From the NCBI RefSeq assembly GCF_901933205.1, contig NC_044601.1:45605376-45669375 (forward strand): DNA of 64,000 nt, given 5' to 3'. This stretch comes from Camarhynchus parvulus. Its lineage: Eukaryota; Chordata; Aves; Passeriformes; Thraupidae. Shown piece by piece: positions 11,937 to 22,434 of this stretch. A program made the position numbers and the translations under genes. Below the pieces are notes generated by a model that saw only the letters and a list, made by a program, of their open reading frames with translations, was not told the origin of the DNA and ran no database searches. Position 1 is the first letter of the stretch. Every line of letters starts with the position of its first letter.

Positions 11937-12186
11937 GAGAAACATCTCCAATATGGATCAATCAGAGAAAAGTTGAAAAAATATGAGAAAAATCTGCTCA
12001 GGCAAAATTCACAGACAAAGGAGGTAAAGTTTGTTGATCTCAGACATACAGTCAGAATAAAAATTACCAAGAAGAGGATGCAGGTATCCAAGTTTGTCAG
12101 TGTCCGGGCTGCAGGACCAAAGGATTACCAGTGCCCACTGGAGTATGGTACCTTTCCTGCAGGAATGGAATTTCTCTTAAAAGCAG
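11937..12186 (+). CDS. Candidate internal exon 3, coiled/basic segment plus ASH/MSP-like segment
   Basis: This is the strongest exon candidate in the window. It follows the acceptor tttctgattctctcag and ends at GCAG|gtaagg, a near-consensus donor. All 83 codons are open in phase 0. The first part (IREKLKKYEKNLLRQNSQ) is helical and charged. The second part has VKFVDLRHTVRIKI and then VSVRAAGPKDYQ followed by EYGTFPAGMEF. That order of a strand, a hydrophobic repeat and a PAGM turn resembles immunoglobulin-like ASH/MSP domains of axonemal proteins. This resemblance is my inference, not an identification. It ends in phase 1. Confidence 0.45.
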
Positions 12187-13003
12187 GTAAGGATCAGTTC
12201 CACACAAAATCTGTGACCCGCTCCCAGCTGTACACTTTCTCCTCCCAGCCCTCCATCTCCTGGGGCATGTAGTCCCAGGCCATCTGCCTGGAAGTAATGG
12301 GACTTCATTCTAATCCTCTTCTCCTTGGACCTCACTCCCTGAACTCAGACAGCCTTTGTACCTCATCAGGACTAACTTCATGTCTCTTTGTGCTTACCAT
12401 ATGGCCTAGCATTCACTCTGTCTAGCTAGTAGGATAAAACATACCACAAAGAAGGCACAGGTGACTCTTAAAAGAAAGAATAGATGGTACCTCATTAACT
12501 TTTCAGAGAAACCCTACATGCATGCTGTGGGTTGCTGCTACAAACTGCTGAAAGGCATTGTCATCAGGCTATCTCAGCCATCAGCTTAATGCTCTGCAGT
12601 TAAATTTTGAATGCTTGTGAAATGGTTCCCATGTCCTGTGGCTGAAAGTCAGTGAATGAAGCCTGTGAGCAAGTCGAATTTTTCTGCTGCTTTTGGAAAG
12701 AAGCCAAGACCATTGGAAACAGGTTGTGATTTAAATATTTATTTTTTTTAAAAAAAAGGAGATGGTGTTCACTGGAATGGGGAAAATTATTCAACAGCAG
12801 TCATACAGATTGAGAAAGATCAAGTCCTCCATCCAGAAGAATTGTATTTTTACAAAATGGAACACCTCTGGCAGGCACTACAGCAGGAATGCCAATACCA
12901 AATACATTATAGTCTTGTAATCAAGCCACAAATGGGCTAGAAGAAGTGGTAGAAGAAGGTTCATGTGCTACATGCATGCAAGAAAAATGCTCTTCTCTTA
13001 CAG
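12187..13003 (+). other. Putative intron
   Basis: Inferred intron between candidate exons 3 and 4. It has a T/A-rich run at about 12738-12760 and no recognised repeat. Confidence 0.35.
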
Positions 13004-13074
13004 ATATCTTGCCTGTCAACAGAGGGATGCAACTTCACACTAAGTTTCGGTCTCAAAAATGTTGTTTGATCTAA
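13004..13074 (+). CDS. Candidate terminal exon 4 of the unnamed gene
   Basis: It follows the strong acceptor tgctcttctcttacag. The G left over from the previous exon plus AT gives Asp, and the frame continues ILPVNRGMQLHTKFRSQK to a TAA stop at 13072-13074. It would add the last strand of the ASH-like segment and a short basic tail. I see no clear AATAAA close downstream; an ATTAAA occurs near 13525 and an AATAAA near 14015. Short length makes this the least independent piece of evidence in the model. Confidence 0.33.
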
Positions 13075-14424
13075 AAAATAAGAACTTTTATAGGGAAATT
13101 CCAAAACAGCTCAATTTCTAATATTTATCTCCTGGGAATTCATTTACCAGGTGCATACAAGAACTGGGAACATTTCCTTTTTGGCCAGCTCCCCTTACTT
13201 GTGCTGGCTGCAGGCCACACAGGTGAGCTTCAGCTGCTGTTAACTATGAAATACTTCAGAAAAAGAGAGGAAGATATAGAATGACATCTGTATCATCAAT
13301 GAGCCAAAGTCATAAGTTTCAGCTGTTGGTATCAACAGGGAAAATGTAATGATGTTTTCAAGACTCTTATATTCATAAACTTTGTTTATCTACAATAATC
13401 CCTATGGAAGGGCAGTTTTGCAGTGGCTATTATATTTATCATGGTGACACTTCCTTGTTTGGTGAGAAAAACTTTTTTTGTAGGATAATGCACATATTTT
13501 GTCTATTTATTGATAAAAAAGAAATAGTGAAATTAAATAATGAAGAAGACTGTTGGCTTTTCTAATCTTGTAGGTGAGCTTAAATCCAGCAGCAACTTAA
13601 ATATGCAGTTGAAAGATGTTTGTGATGGAGCTTCAGTTCAAAATTAAAGGTTAGGGAAATTGTGACTGATTCATAGTTTATACTCGTATGTTCAGTCTAA
13701 ACTGTAAAAATATTCTACTGAAACATGTTGGGAGATCTGTTTCTGCCAAATTGGCTGTTTTCCATTTCCAGCTTTAGTAGTAGGTTTTTTTTAAAGTTTT
13801 GTCATCAACAAATTGATTTTATATCAGAAAGTTGCTTTTCTCATGTAAAATGCCTTTGCATTCATTACACATGAATGATGTGTAATGGTTTCCAAAACAC
13901 AATTCTCAGTTTACTGCAGATACTTTTTGCTCAAAATATATTGGTGACCATTGTGCATTTTGACAGATGGTACCAGTTTTATTTTCATCTACTCCAGACT
14001 AACAACGATATTAAATAAAATTAATACAAACAGTTCTTGGCAAACATTCATTATGTTGCATGTTTAAATTCTGGATCATCCATTCCATAATCTCTTTGCC
14101 TGTTTTGTTGCTTTGGGATTAGGTGAATTTAGTAAGAATTTCAGCCAATAAGAGCTTCGGCAAGCCTGACTTCTGTTCTGTCTTACTGAAGCATTTCACA
14201 CTCAGTTTTATACATGCAGCATGTTGCCCCAGTAAGCCTTCCACACCATTTCTCCTCTGTTTTAATTCAGATTGAAGATGTTCTCCATGGTGCAGTGACA
14301 ATATTATTTTGATTTTCATGAGTGCAAATTCTTTTTCTTTGTTGATGTGATCGAAGTTTGTGTGATGTATGCAGATTTTAATGCTATTTCTTGAACACGC
14401 GAATCACAGAGGTGAGGGGTGGAA
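13075..14424. other. Unassigned DNA, possibly 3' UTR of the candidate gene
   Basis: It is AT-rich and has no recognised repeat before the LTR at 14425. If the gene model holds, part of it would be 3' UTR. Confidence 0.35.
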
Positions 14425-15395
14425 TGCATTGAGTTTGTATGACAAGGTGTTGGTTGTGAGGCAGCAATGGCTGAAGGGGTGATTTCTGTGAGAAGCTGAC
14501 AGAAGTTTCTCCCATGTCTGACAGAGCCAATCTCAGCCAACTCCAGGATGGACTTGTCACTGGGCAGGGTTGAGCCCATCAGTGATGGCAGTAACACTTC
14601 TAGGATAACATGTTTAAAAAGTGGGGAAAAATTATTGGGCAGAAGCAATTACAGCCAGAGAAGAAAGGAGTGAGAACCTGTGAGTGAAGCAGCTCTGGAC
14701 ACTGAAGTCAGTGGAGAAGGAGGGACAGGAGGTACCAGAGCTGAAGTTCCCCTGCAGCCCATGGTGCAGACCATGGTGAAGCAGCTGTGCCTCACTGAGC
14801 TCCATGGTGAAGCAGCTTTGCCTCACTGAGCTCCATGGTGGAGCAGAGATCCACCTGCAGCCTGTGCAGAACCCCACACCAGAGCAGGTGGATGCTCAGA
14901 GGAGGCTGTGACCCTGTGGGAAGCCCACACCACAGCAAGCCCTGGCAAGACCCATGGCCCTGTGGAGAGAGGAGCCCACACTAGACCAGGTTTGCTGGCC
15001 CAACTTGTGACCATGTGGGCAACTGAAGTTGGAGGAGCCTGCTCCTGAAGGACAGCAACCCATGGAAAAACAGGGTCCCATCTCTCTAGACCACTTTGTG
15101 GGAGGAGGTAGAGAGTAGTGAATAAAGCTAAGCCTGGAAAGGAGGGAGAGGTGGGGGGAAGGTATTTTTTACATTTGTTTTATTTCTCCTTATCCTACTC
15201 TGATTTTGACTGGTAATAAGTTCTATTAATTTTCCCGAGTTTTGCCCATGACAGTAATCTGTAAGTGACCTCTAATTGTCCTTATCTCAATTCATGAGTC
15301 TTTCACTATAACCTCTCTCCCCTGTCCAGCTGAGGAGAAGAGTGACAAAGTGGCTTTTGTGGGTACCTGGCATCCAGCCAGGGTCAAACCACCAC
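14425..15395 (+). mobile_element. Solo LTR of an avian endogenous retrovirus (family B)
   Basis: The sequence aligns by eye with the reverse complement of 43240-44777. Shared blocks are the TTTGTATGACAAGG start, CTGTGAGAAGCTGACAG, CAGAGCCA, the long GCAGCCCATGG / GGAGCAG region, the TTATCTCAATTCATGAG segment, CCCCTGTCCAG and the CCAGGGTCAAACCACCAC end. An AATAAA at 15121-15126 fits an LTR polyadenylation signal. No gag, pol or env sequence lies next to it, so it is a solo LTR. I see no clear target-site duplication; the 3' edge abuts a CR1. Confidence 0.8.
14771..14832 (+). repeat. 31-bp tandem duplication inside the LTR
   Basis: Two adjacent 31-bp units begin CCATGGTGAAGCAGCT and differ at one base (GTGCC versus TTGCC). 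A third partial unit follows. Confidence 0.9.
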
Positions 15396-15440
15396 GCTGC
15401 CTGGGGAAACGGTTTGAGAGAGGTGATCCTGACCCTTTCC

Positions 15441-15997
15441 TTAGCCCTGCTGATGCCTCTCCTGGAGTGCTGTGTACAGTTCTGGTCTCCTCAGGACAAG
15501 AGAGATATGGAGCTCCTGGAGGGAGTTCAGCAGAGGGTGACCAAAAGGAGTAAGGGGTTGGAACATCACTCTTACTACTGAAGGCTGAGAGAGCAGGACC
15601 TGTTTTAGCCTCAAGAAGAGATGACTGAGAGGGGATTGTATCAATCTATGTAAGTACCTCAAGGGAAGGTATCAAGAGAATGCATCCAGGCTCTTCTCAG
15701 TGGTGCCAAGGAATAGGACAAGAAGCAATGGGTAGAAACTGACGTACAAGAAGTTCCCCCCAAACTGGAGGAAGAACTTCTTTACTATGTGGGTCAAAAA
15801 GTGCTGGGACAGATTGCCCAGAGAGGTTGTGAAGTCTCCGTCCCTCAAGATACTCAAGAACCATTTGGATACAATCCTGACTACTGGGGGATCCTGCCTG
15901 AACAGGGAGGTTGAAGTAGATCACCTCCAGTGATAAGACAGATGCACAGTGATCCCTTCCAACTTTAACCATTCTAAGATTCTGTGAATCTGTGATT
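15441..15997 (+). mobile_element. CR1 LINE, 5'-truncated 3' end
   Basis: A + strand frame carries the CR1 ORF2 C-terminal motif [20 protein letters not shown], then KGLEHHSYY and a stop. Further CR1 blocks follow in other frames (GGGACAGATTGCCCAGAGAG, CCCTTCCAACTTTAACC). The element ends with ATTCTAAGATTCTGTGAATC, the CR1 terminal repeat. Stops and frameshifts make ORF2 non-functional. Confidence 0.93.
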
Positions 15998-16026
15998 AAA
16001 TACCTGAAGGAATTTAAAAGATCTGT

Positions 16027-16129
16027 AAACATGGCATATAGATACATGACTTAGCGGTAAACTTGTCAGTGTTAGATTTATGGTTGGACTCAATGGGTCT
16101 TCTCTAAGTTATTCTGATTCTATGATCTT
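16027..16129 (+). mobile_element. Second CR1 3' end, about 100 bp
   Basis: It matches a different CR1 subfamily tail: ACATGACTTAGCGGTAAACT, then GTTAG, then GGTTGGACTCAATGGGTCTT, ending TTCTGATTCTATGATCT. It lies 30 bp after the terminus of the preceding CR1 in the same orientation. Confidence 0.85.
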
Positions 16130-18100
16130 GGTGGAGATGAAAAAGAAACTTAAAGGGGACCCATGGACTTACCAAGTGGTACAATCTAGCTAGATGCGCT
16201 ACTCCTCTTGTATCTCCAGAGGCTCCAGCTACATAACATGTGGATGACTGAACACCAGCATGGCAGTACCACTTCTACTGCCAGATCTGAGCTGTCTTCA
16301 TAAGCTTGTTTCCTTGGAACCAAGACGGGAGGTCTTCTTCCTTCCATCTGCTCTACTATCCAGAAAAAAGATAGGATTTTACATAAATAACCTTCCTGTT
16401 CAGAAATAACTTCCTTTATCATCCTGGTACACCCAATAGATAGTGCCTGATACAATTGCACATGTGTTCCTGCAGGCAGGTGAGTATTAAGTTCTCCATT
16501 GTCTAGTGCCCCAGCAGAGGAAAGAAAATATTAGCTAGGGAGGAGAGTTGAAACTGTCCAAAAATGTGCAGCAATTCCATTTCCTACTCTTTCCCTTCTA
16601 TACATATGAATTTTTTTTCATACAAAATAAAATTCCTTTTCAAGATGAGTAAATTAATTTAGAAACAAACCTAAATTAACAAACCTTAACATAGTCCTTG
16701 AAATCAGCTTTAAGGACCTTTGACATAAGCAGGGACCACAAGGGATTCAGACAGTGCAGGAGTCCTGCAATCAGTCGAAACTGGGTCTCTACTTGTAGGA
16801 TCAGAGAGCAAACACTGGAGTTTTTGTTTTTGAGACAGTAGATAATCGCATACTGAGGACACCATTTCAGAAACTAAACCCTGCAGAGTCTCCACTTCCC
16901 TGTGGTGTAAGTGACCTTCTGTCATGCTTCTCCCTGCGTGAAATTTTTCAGTAATCCCACCCGATCCTAAAGAAGACTTTCCCATAGCTTAGCTTTTTTT
17001 TTAAAGAAGGTAGAACTGAAGATTAGATTCATGCAGCCAGTAACAGCCAGTCATTCTGTTGGTCCAATGCCTTTAGGAATTGCAAACAAATGTGTTTCCG
17101 GTGCTAAGAAAAGAAACCCTAAACAAGCAAAAAATATCTCTGCCAGAGCATCTGTACAAGCCTGTGACTTATACCTCTTGCATGCAGTCATTTTTCCTCA
17201 ACAATGACCCAAGTGTCCTTGTTTTATAGGAAACTCTTGTCAGGAACTCCCTCCTGCAAATCCAGACATGCAGTTCAGCACAGGAAGTCAGGCTGTCATG
17301 GCTCCAGGCATTGTTAATCATTTTTAAATGATCATTAAAAAGCAGCAGCAGCAGTGAAAGGATGCAGCTCTGGTGAGGTCAGATAACAAAAATGCCTCTT
17401 TTTGGGGGGATGGGGAATGGGGGGGCAGTGTAAAATAAAAACACATTTTGCAGAGTGAGTTTTAAACACTGCATTAAATGTCCGGGAGTTTAGGACAGGA
17501 AAAGAAAAATACAGTACTGATCTGACAGATTCTGAGGCCATTCCTCCCCTGCTTCCTGTGGCCCCTCATTCCCAGCAGACAGACCCACACTCCTCCTGTC
17601 TCTGAGCAACCATGGAGGCTTTGCTGCTCCCAATGCTGCTCAGTTCTAATACTTCAGGTCTCCAAGACTTGACAATTCTGAAAGTGCTGCACATTGCAAT
17701 AATACTGCTCACTCCTGGGTTTCTGGTACTGTGCCCTGCCACAAAAACGTTAAAAATCTTTGACTTGTTAAAGCCTTTGGATTTTAGATTATTAAAATTC
17801 ATATCTAATTTAAATCTTGTGAGGCACCCTAATTTTTGCAGTCTTTGTGTGCTGTACCTATGTTTTGTCTTCATTAATTAGGCCCACACATGATTTTAGT
17901 GTCATTTGTGCCATCAACTAATGATGACATAAATGTAATTTACCCTATTGTTATGAGAAATGTACAGCACAATGTATTTCTTCTCTCCTCCTGAACCTCT
18001 CCTATATACTACCATATGGTTTCTGTACCAAGGGCACTCTGCCATCTGGACTGTGGAGCCTAATGCCCTGAGGAAGACATTGACATAAACCAATTTATGT
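16130..18100. other. Unassigned non-coding DNA with weak minus-strand ORFs
   Basis: There are two minus-strand ORFs (16186-16461 and 16710-16985). The second contains a helical stretch LVSEMVSSVCDYLLSQKQ and a possible acceptor, but no secure gene model. A G-rich run lies near 17405-17426. Confidence 0.35.
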
Positions 18101-19018
18101 TAAGACCCAGACCTCAGACATATGATATTAGTGTGCCATACGGCTGGCCCCCACAGATGAGGATGGATTGTCAGCTCCCCGACAGCTTTCCCAGTTCTTG
18201 GTGGTCCTGGTTCTTGGCTGTACCAAGCATGTCTGTGTGATCCCCTGGGACCCAGTGTGGTTAGAGATACTGCCCACCCTGCCTCAAGGCTCCTGCCAAG
18301 GCCCCTCACCAGCAGGAAAAGCCCTGATTGCCCATCCTGAAACCACACAGTGTTTTCTCACGGCACTGCCTCTGCTCAGCAGGAGTGGTCTCAGCAGAGG
18401 TATCAGAATCATATCAGTGGCCAGCAACCCTTTTACACCTTTCTTTTTGTGAACTCTCCCAATTTAGCCCCATAATTTCTCAGCCCTGGTTGTTCTCCTG
18501 TCTACTCCTCTCCAGATTTTGATCCCCATCTGCCTCTCTTTCTTTTACCTGCATGAAATACAAGCTCTGTTACAGTTAGGAGGAGAGCGTGGATGTAGAA
18601 GAAACCTTTACACTGTAGATAAAGGTAGGACTTTTGTTTCCAGCCTATATTTATCATTGACCATCATACAGATGCTGCCCTTCACCAGTACAGAGAAAAC
18701 ATCAGTAACCTCTGGTGGCACCTCCAGCATGCCTCGTTTAACATCTCAGAGGGTGCTCTGTGTCCCAACTCTCTGTTCAGGTTGCCAGCCCAGCCTGTAC
18801 AGGGGAAGCTCACAGCCCAGCATCACCACTCTGCTAGCCAGCATGACCCTGCACCTCACTGCCAAGAGACCACACTGAAGATTTCAATCACAAATATGCA
18901 TATTTTTTGGAAAAAATTAGAAAAACTAATGGCTGATGACCTTAAAAACAAGGCACAAATAATTGCTTATTAGTCTTCACTGAACTTCACAATTCAGTGT
19001 TGCACCTTTTTTATTATG
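18101..19018. other. GC-richer unassigned DNA
   Basis: Overlapping short ORFs on both strands reflect base composition rather than a gene. No repeat is recognised. Confidence 0.35.
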
Positions 19019-20716
19019 TTTTTTTACCTCTGCTTGCTTCATTGCAAAGCATTGAACCAGGCTGCTTGGCAACTAATTCACAACTGTGGTTGCTAAGGAA
19101 CCACCAAAGAAAGTAGATTAGTATCCAGTAACCTGTTTCATTGTCAGAGATGTTTATTTTGAATAAAGGCAATAACTATACACAAAGGAGTTTATTGAAC
19201 TTGGATGAACAAGGAAATTATGCAGCATTACTTTTGCTTCCAATAGCTTTCTCTGCTGACACAAAGCTTCACACAAAGACTTGAGCATTTCCTCAGGGAA
19301 CAGGATTTACTTATTCAAACTTGTGCACTCCATTGAGGCCAAATCGGAGGATGCTGGCTTGCAGGTTGCACTCTAGTTTCCCCAAGGAGATGCACGAGGA
19401 ATATTTGTGTCCTTTGCACTTTCTCTCCAGGTATGCTCACCCGCCAACCACAGTACCAGACCTTGGCCTTCTCAACACCTGACAACAGGCTGCCAACTGA
19501 CAACAGCCAAAATAGCACTGCTGCTGGGAGCTTTTGTGGAGACAATTTCAGCTGCTGTCTGCCCCGTGACAGAGCTTCCCCTACCTGAACTGCCCTGCAG
19601 CCACACTGCCCAGTGTTCTGCCCACCACGTGCTCTGCTGCCCTCCTGGTTACTTCCATGCAGTTCTGCTAGCTACAGCTGCCAGAGCCCCACTGCAACAA
19701 ACCTCTTCCAAACACTTTGCCTTCAGTGAGGAGCAAATGCCTCATCAGCCATTTAACTACCACAAGGAGCCTGACTATGTTGTTTTATTTTTCCCTGAGA
19801 CCCAGTTCCTCTTGCTGTCTTGCTCCAGCACTTTCTCCTACACCAGAGCCTTGTTGCTGAAATTTCTGACATTTCTTCAAACACTTTTTGGATATCAATA
19901 GATAAACAAGAAGGGATGAGCTATTCAATGAATACAGCTAGGAATTTAGAGATGAACAAAAATAAAGGCAAACAATATTAAGGACTACAGCAGTCCTTCT
20001 CAGAGCTCACAGGTAACACTGCCCCTGCCATCTTACCCAATAAGGTTATCTGTGGTTCCCTAATACCAGTTGCAGGTGTAAGCACAGATTTGCAGAATTT
20101 TGTGCACAGACTTCTGGAGATCCATGGGCTGGTTCTAAGAGCCTTTAAGTCAAGTGATAAAAACAAACCCATCATCAATAACCATAAATTCCTCACTACA
20201 TCTATCAAAAATTCACAGATTTCCAGATCAAAAACAGATTGAAAGTCAGAAACCCAAAGCCTATATCCCTTAAAAAGTCATGCAGATCTCCAGCCCGAGA
20301 CATGAAGTGATCGAGAATTCCTCAATCCGTTAGTGAGCCATACAAATAAGTCATTTTACGTCTTCCTTTTTTGTTTCTTTAAAGAAAAGCATGCCTTAGG
20401 ATGACAAAAGGAGAAAAATTTCCAAGCATGAAATCTATGCTGACAACTATTATAAATTAATTATTGTATAATTATTAATTAATTATAATAACTAGTATCA
20501 ATTCAAAATTGAAAATTGCAGAAATTTCCTGTGTGGGGCCAAGTTCCACAAGCAGTTACAGTACAGCAGGTAGAGGTGCACAACGGCAAGTAAAACCAGC
20601 ACATTCTATAGTGAACAGAAAAACTGTCTGGATTTCTTACAGATTTATATCCTCTTCTGCCTTCCCAGTGTAGTAACCTCAGTTACTCTATTCCTTCATG
20701 TTGTCAATATGCTATG
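19019..20716. other. Unassigned DNA containing a 164-codon ORF at 19407-19901
   Basis: The open frame at 19407-19901 on the + strand is one of the longest in the window outside repeats. Its composition (Cys, His, Ala and Leu rich, hydrophobic end) follows a GC-richer patch. No family, splice context or second supporting signal is seen, so I do not call a gene. Confidence 0.3.
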
Positions 20717-20745
20717 GCCAGTTGTCTTCATGCATGAAGACTGGC
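20717..20745. repeat. Near-perfect palindrome (29 bp)
   Basis: The segment GCCAGT-T-GTCTTCATGCATGAAGAC-TGGC is self-complementary except for one extra T and one A in the outer arm. The inner 18 bp (20724-20741) are a perfect palindrome centred on TGCA. Confidence 0.9.
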
Positions 20746-22284
20746 TGACTGCTACCAAACAGACTGTCATACAACTGACTTATGCCTGCCTTTTTCTCTG
20801 TGGCAGTAATTCAGATATCTTTCTTCTCTCCAGTTATTGATATTTTTGAAAAACCCCAACCATTGTGACATATTTCATGTTAAGATTTCTATAATCTCCT
20901 TCAGACTCAGTTTGAATTGGCTAGCAGGTAGCAAAGTTACCAGGGCACAGGGAACTGATGCACAACTGGAGAGACAGACTGTGTTATCACAGAAACCTCA
21001 GTTCCTTAGGAAACTGGCTAAAATTGTAAATTGATATACAAGCATTACAGTTACTAAGAAAAAATACAGATCTTGGAAGATATGCAATCCACAGTTGAAG
21101 CTTAAAGGAAAAATTATAAACCAAAGGTATTTTAATTTATTTAATGTAATTCTAATATAGGCACCACTGTAGGAATTCCTAGGAAAGGTTTGCTGTTCCA
21201 CCTCTTCAAGGTACTTTGAATCAGCAGGAAAGGAGTCATTGTAGATTTAATGGAGAGAACTGTGCACTTACATGTTGTGAAAACTGATAAGAGACATATA
21301 ATCTCACAGTGTGTTTTGTGGTCTTTGGTTCTTATTACTCTAGTGAACAATGTGTGATTCTTCCCACCAGCACAAGACTACAAGGTCAGTGTGGTACAGC
21401 TACTCAGGTACTAGCATGGGAATTAACTTCACAGCTATATAGCCATAAATAGAACTTCTGCCTATCTTCAAAGACTCCTCACAGATGACATTCAGCAAAT
21501 CATGGTGTCATCAATCTCTCTTCTCCATTCCATTCTTTGCCCCAGGAGATCTCTAATTGGGGATGTCTGTGTTAAACTACCTTATGTTACAGCGTCTAGA
21601 GGCTGATGTAACTTTTTCAACATACTGAAAATCCAGTTGATAACCAGTCCTAGGTTTTCTTAATTTACCGTTGATTAATGAGCAATCCAGCTGTTGCAAA
21701 ATTTTCCCAATAGAGGGATTTGTTAGGTCAAGGAGGGGTGAAAAAACCTAAGTTAGAGAAGTTTCTACAAAACAAGTGTTATAAACACTAAATTTTCCAT
21801 GTCAAATTTGTTAAACAATGGCTGCTGTTATATTCCCATGGAAATTTTCTTGTAAAAGGAAAGGGCTGTAATTCTCTTCTCTGTTTTCAAAGCATGATCT
21901 CACTGTCCAGATCTAGTTAAGGACAGAAGCAGCCTGAAATCGTAATAACGAGAACAGGAAGGGCATCTGTGTCCTCTTTTCACTAGTCCATGAAAGACTT
22001 TTCACACAAGTCTACACAATAACCTGGTGTGATCATCCAAAGCAAAACTCTGACCACTGTCATGTAGCAGGATGTTCAAGAAGAGGTTCAAAAAAGGAAT
22101 GAAATAAAATGTTTGGATCATATCACAAAACACTCTACTGTTATTCCTTTGGGTTTTTTGGAACACTTCAGAAATTTTAAACAGTATTTCGATGAAACCA
22201 TGGCAATTGATATCAATGGTAAAAAATATTATATACAAAAAATTAATTTGTTTTAAAATTATGTAAGATATTATTCTCTGTTAA
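20746..22284. other. Unassigned AT-rich non-coding DNA
   Basis: No recognisable feature is seen. Confidence 0.4.
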
Positions 22285-22434
22285 TGACCCTGAGATTAGC
22301 TCAGTTGGTCAGACCATGTTGCTAAAAACACCAAGGTTGTGGGTTTAATCCCTGTGCAGGCCATTCACTTAACAGCTGGACTTGATGATCCTTGTGGGTC
22401 CCTTCCAACCCAGAATACTCTGTGAGTCTGTGAA
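22285..22434 (+). mobile_element. tRNA-derived SINE with CR1-X-type tail (TguSINE1-like)
   Basis: The head is tRNA-like. A box A (TAGCTCAGTTGG, 22297-22308) and a B box (GGTTTAATCCC, 22342-22352, ideal GGTTCRANNCC) form an internal pol III promoter. The tail reads GGACTTGATGATCCTTGTGG, then GTCCCTTCCAACCCAGAATA, ending CTGTGAGTCTGTGA, which is the 3' end of CR1-X-type LINEs. A tRNA head on a CR1 tail is the layout of the zebra-finch SINE. It would be copied by the CR1 reverse transcriptase. It is not a functional tRNA gene: the B box is mutated and the acceptor arm is lost. Confidence 0.85.

Noticed and set aside
19089..19101. X-box-like RFX site (GTTGCTAAGGAAC)
   Set aside because: One half-site is imperfect, it lies about 6 kb past the candidate gene end, and single matches are common by chance.
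22285..22360. tRNA gene
   Set aside because: The A and B boxes are tRNA-like but the B box is mutated, the arms do not fold fully and a CR1 tail follows. It is a SINE.
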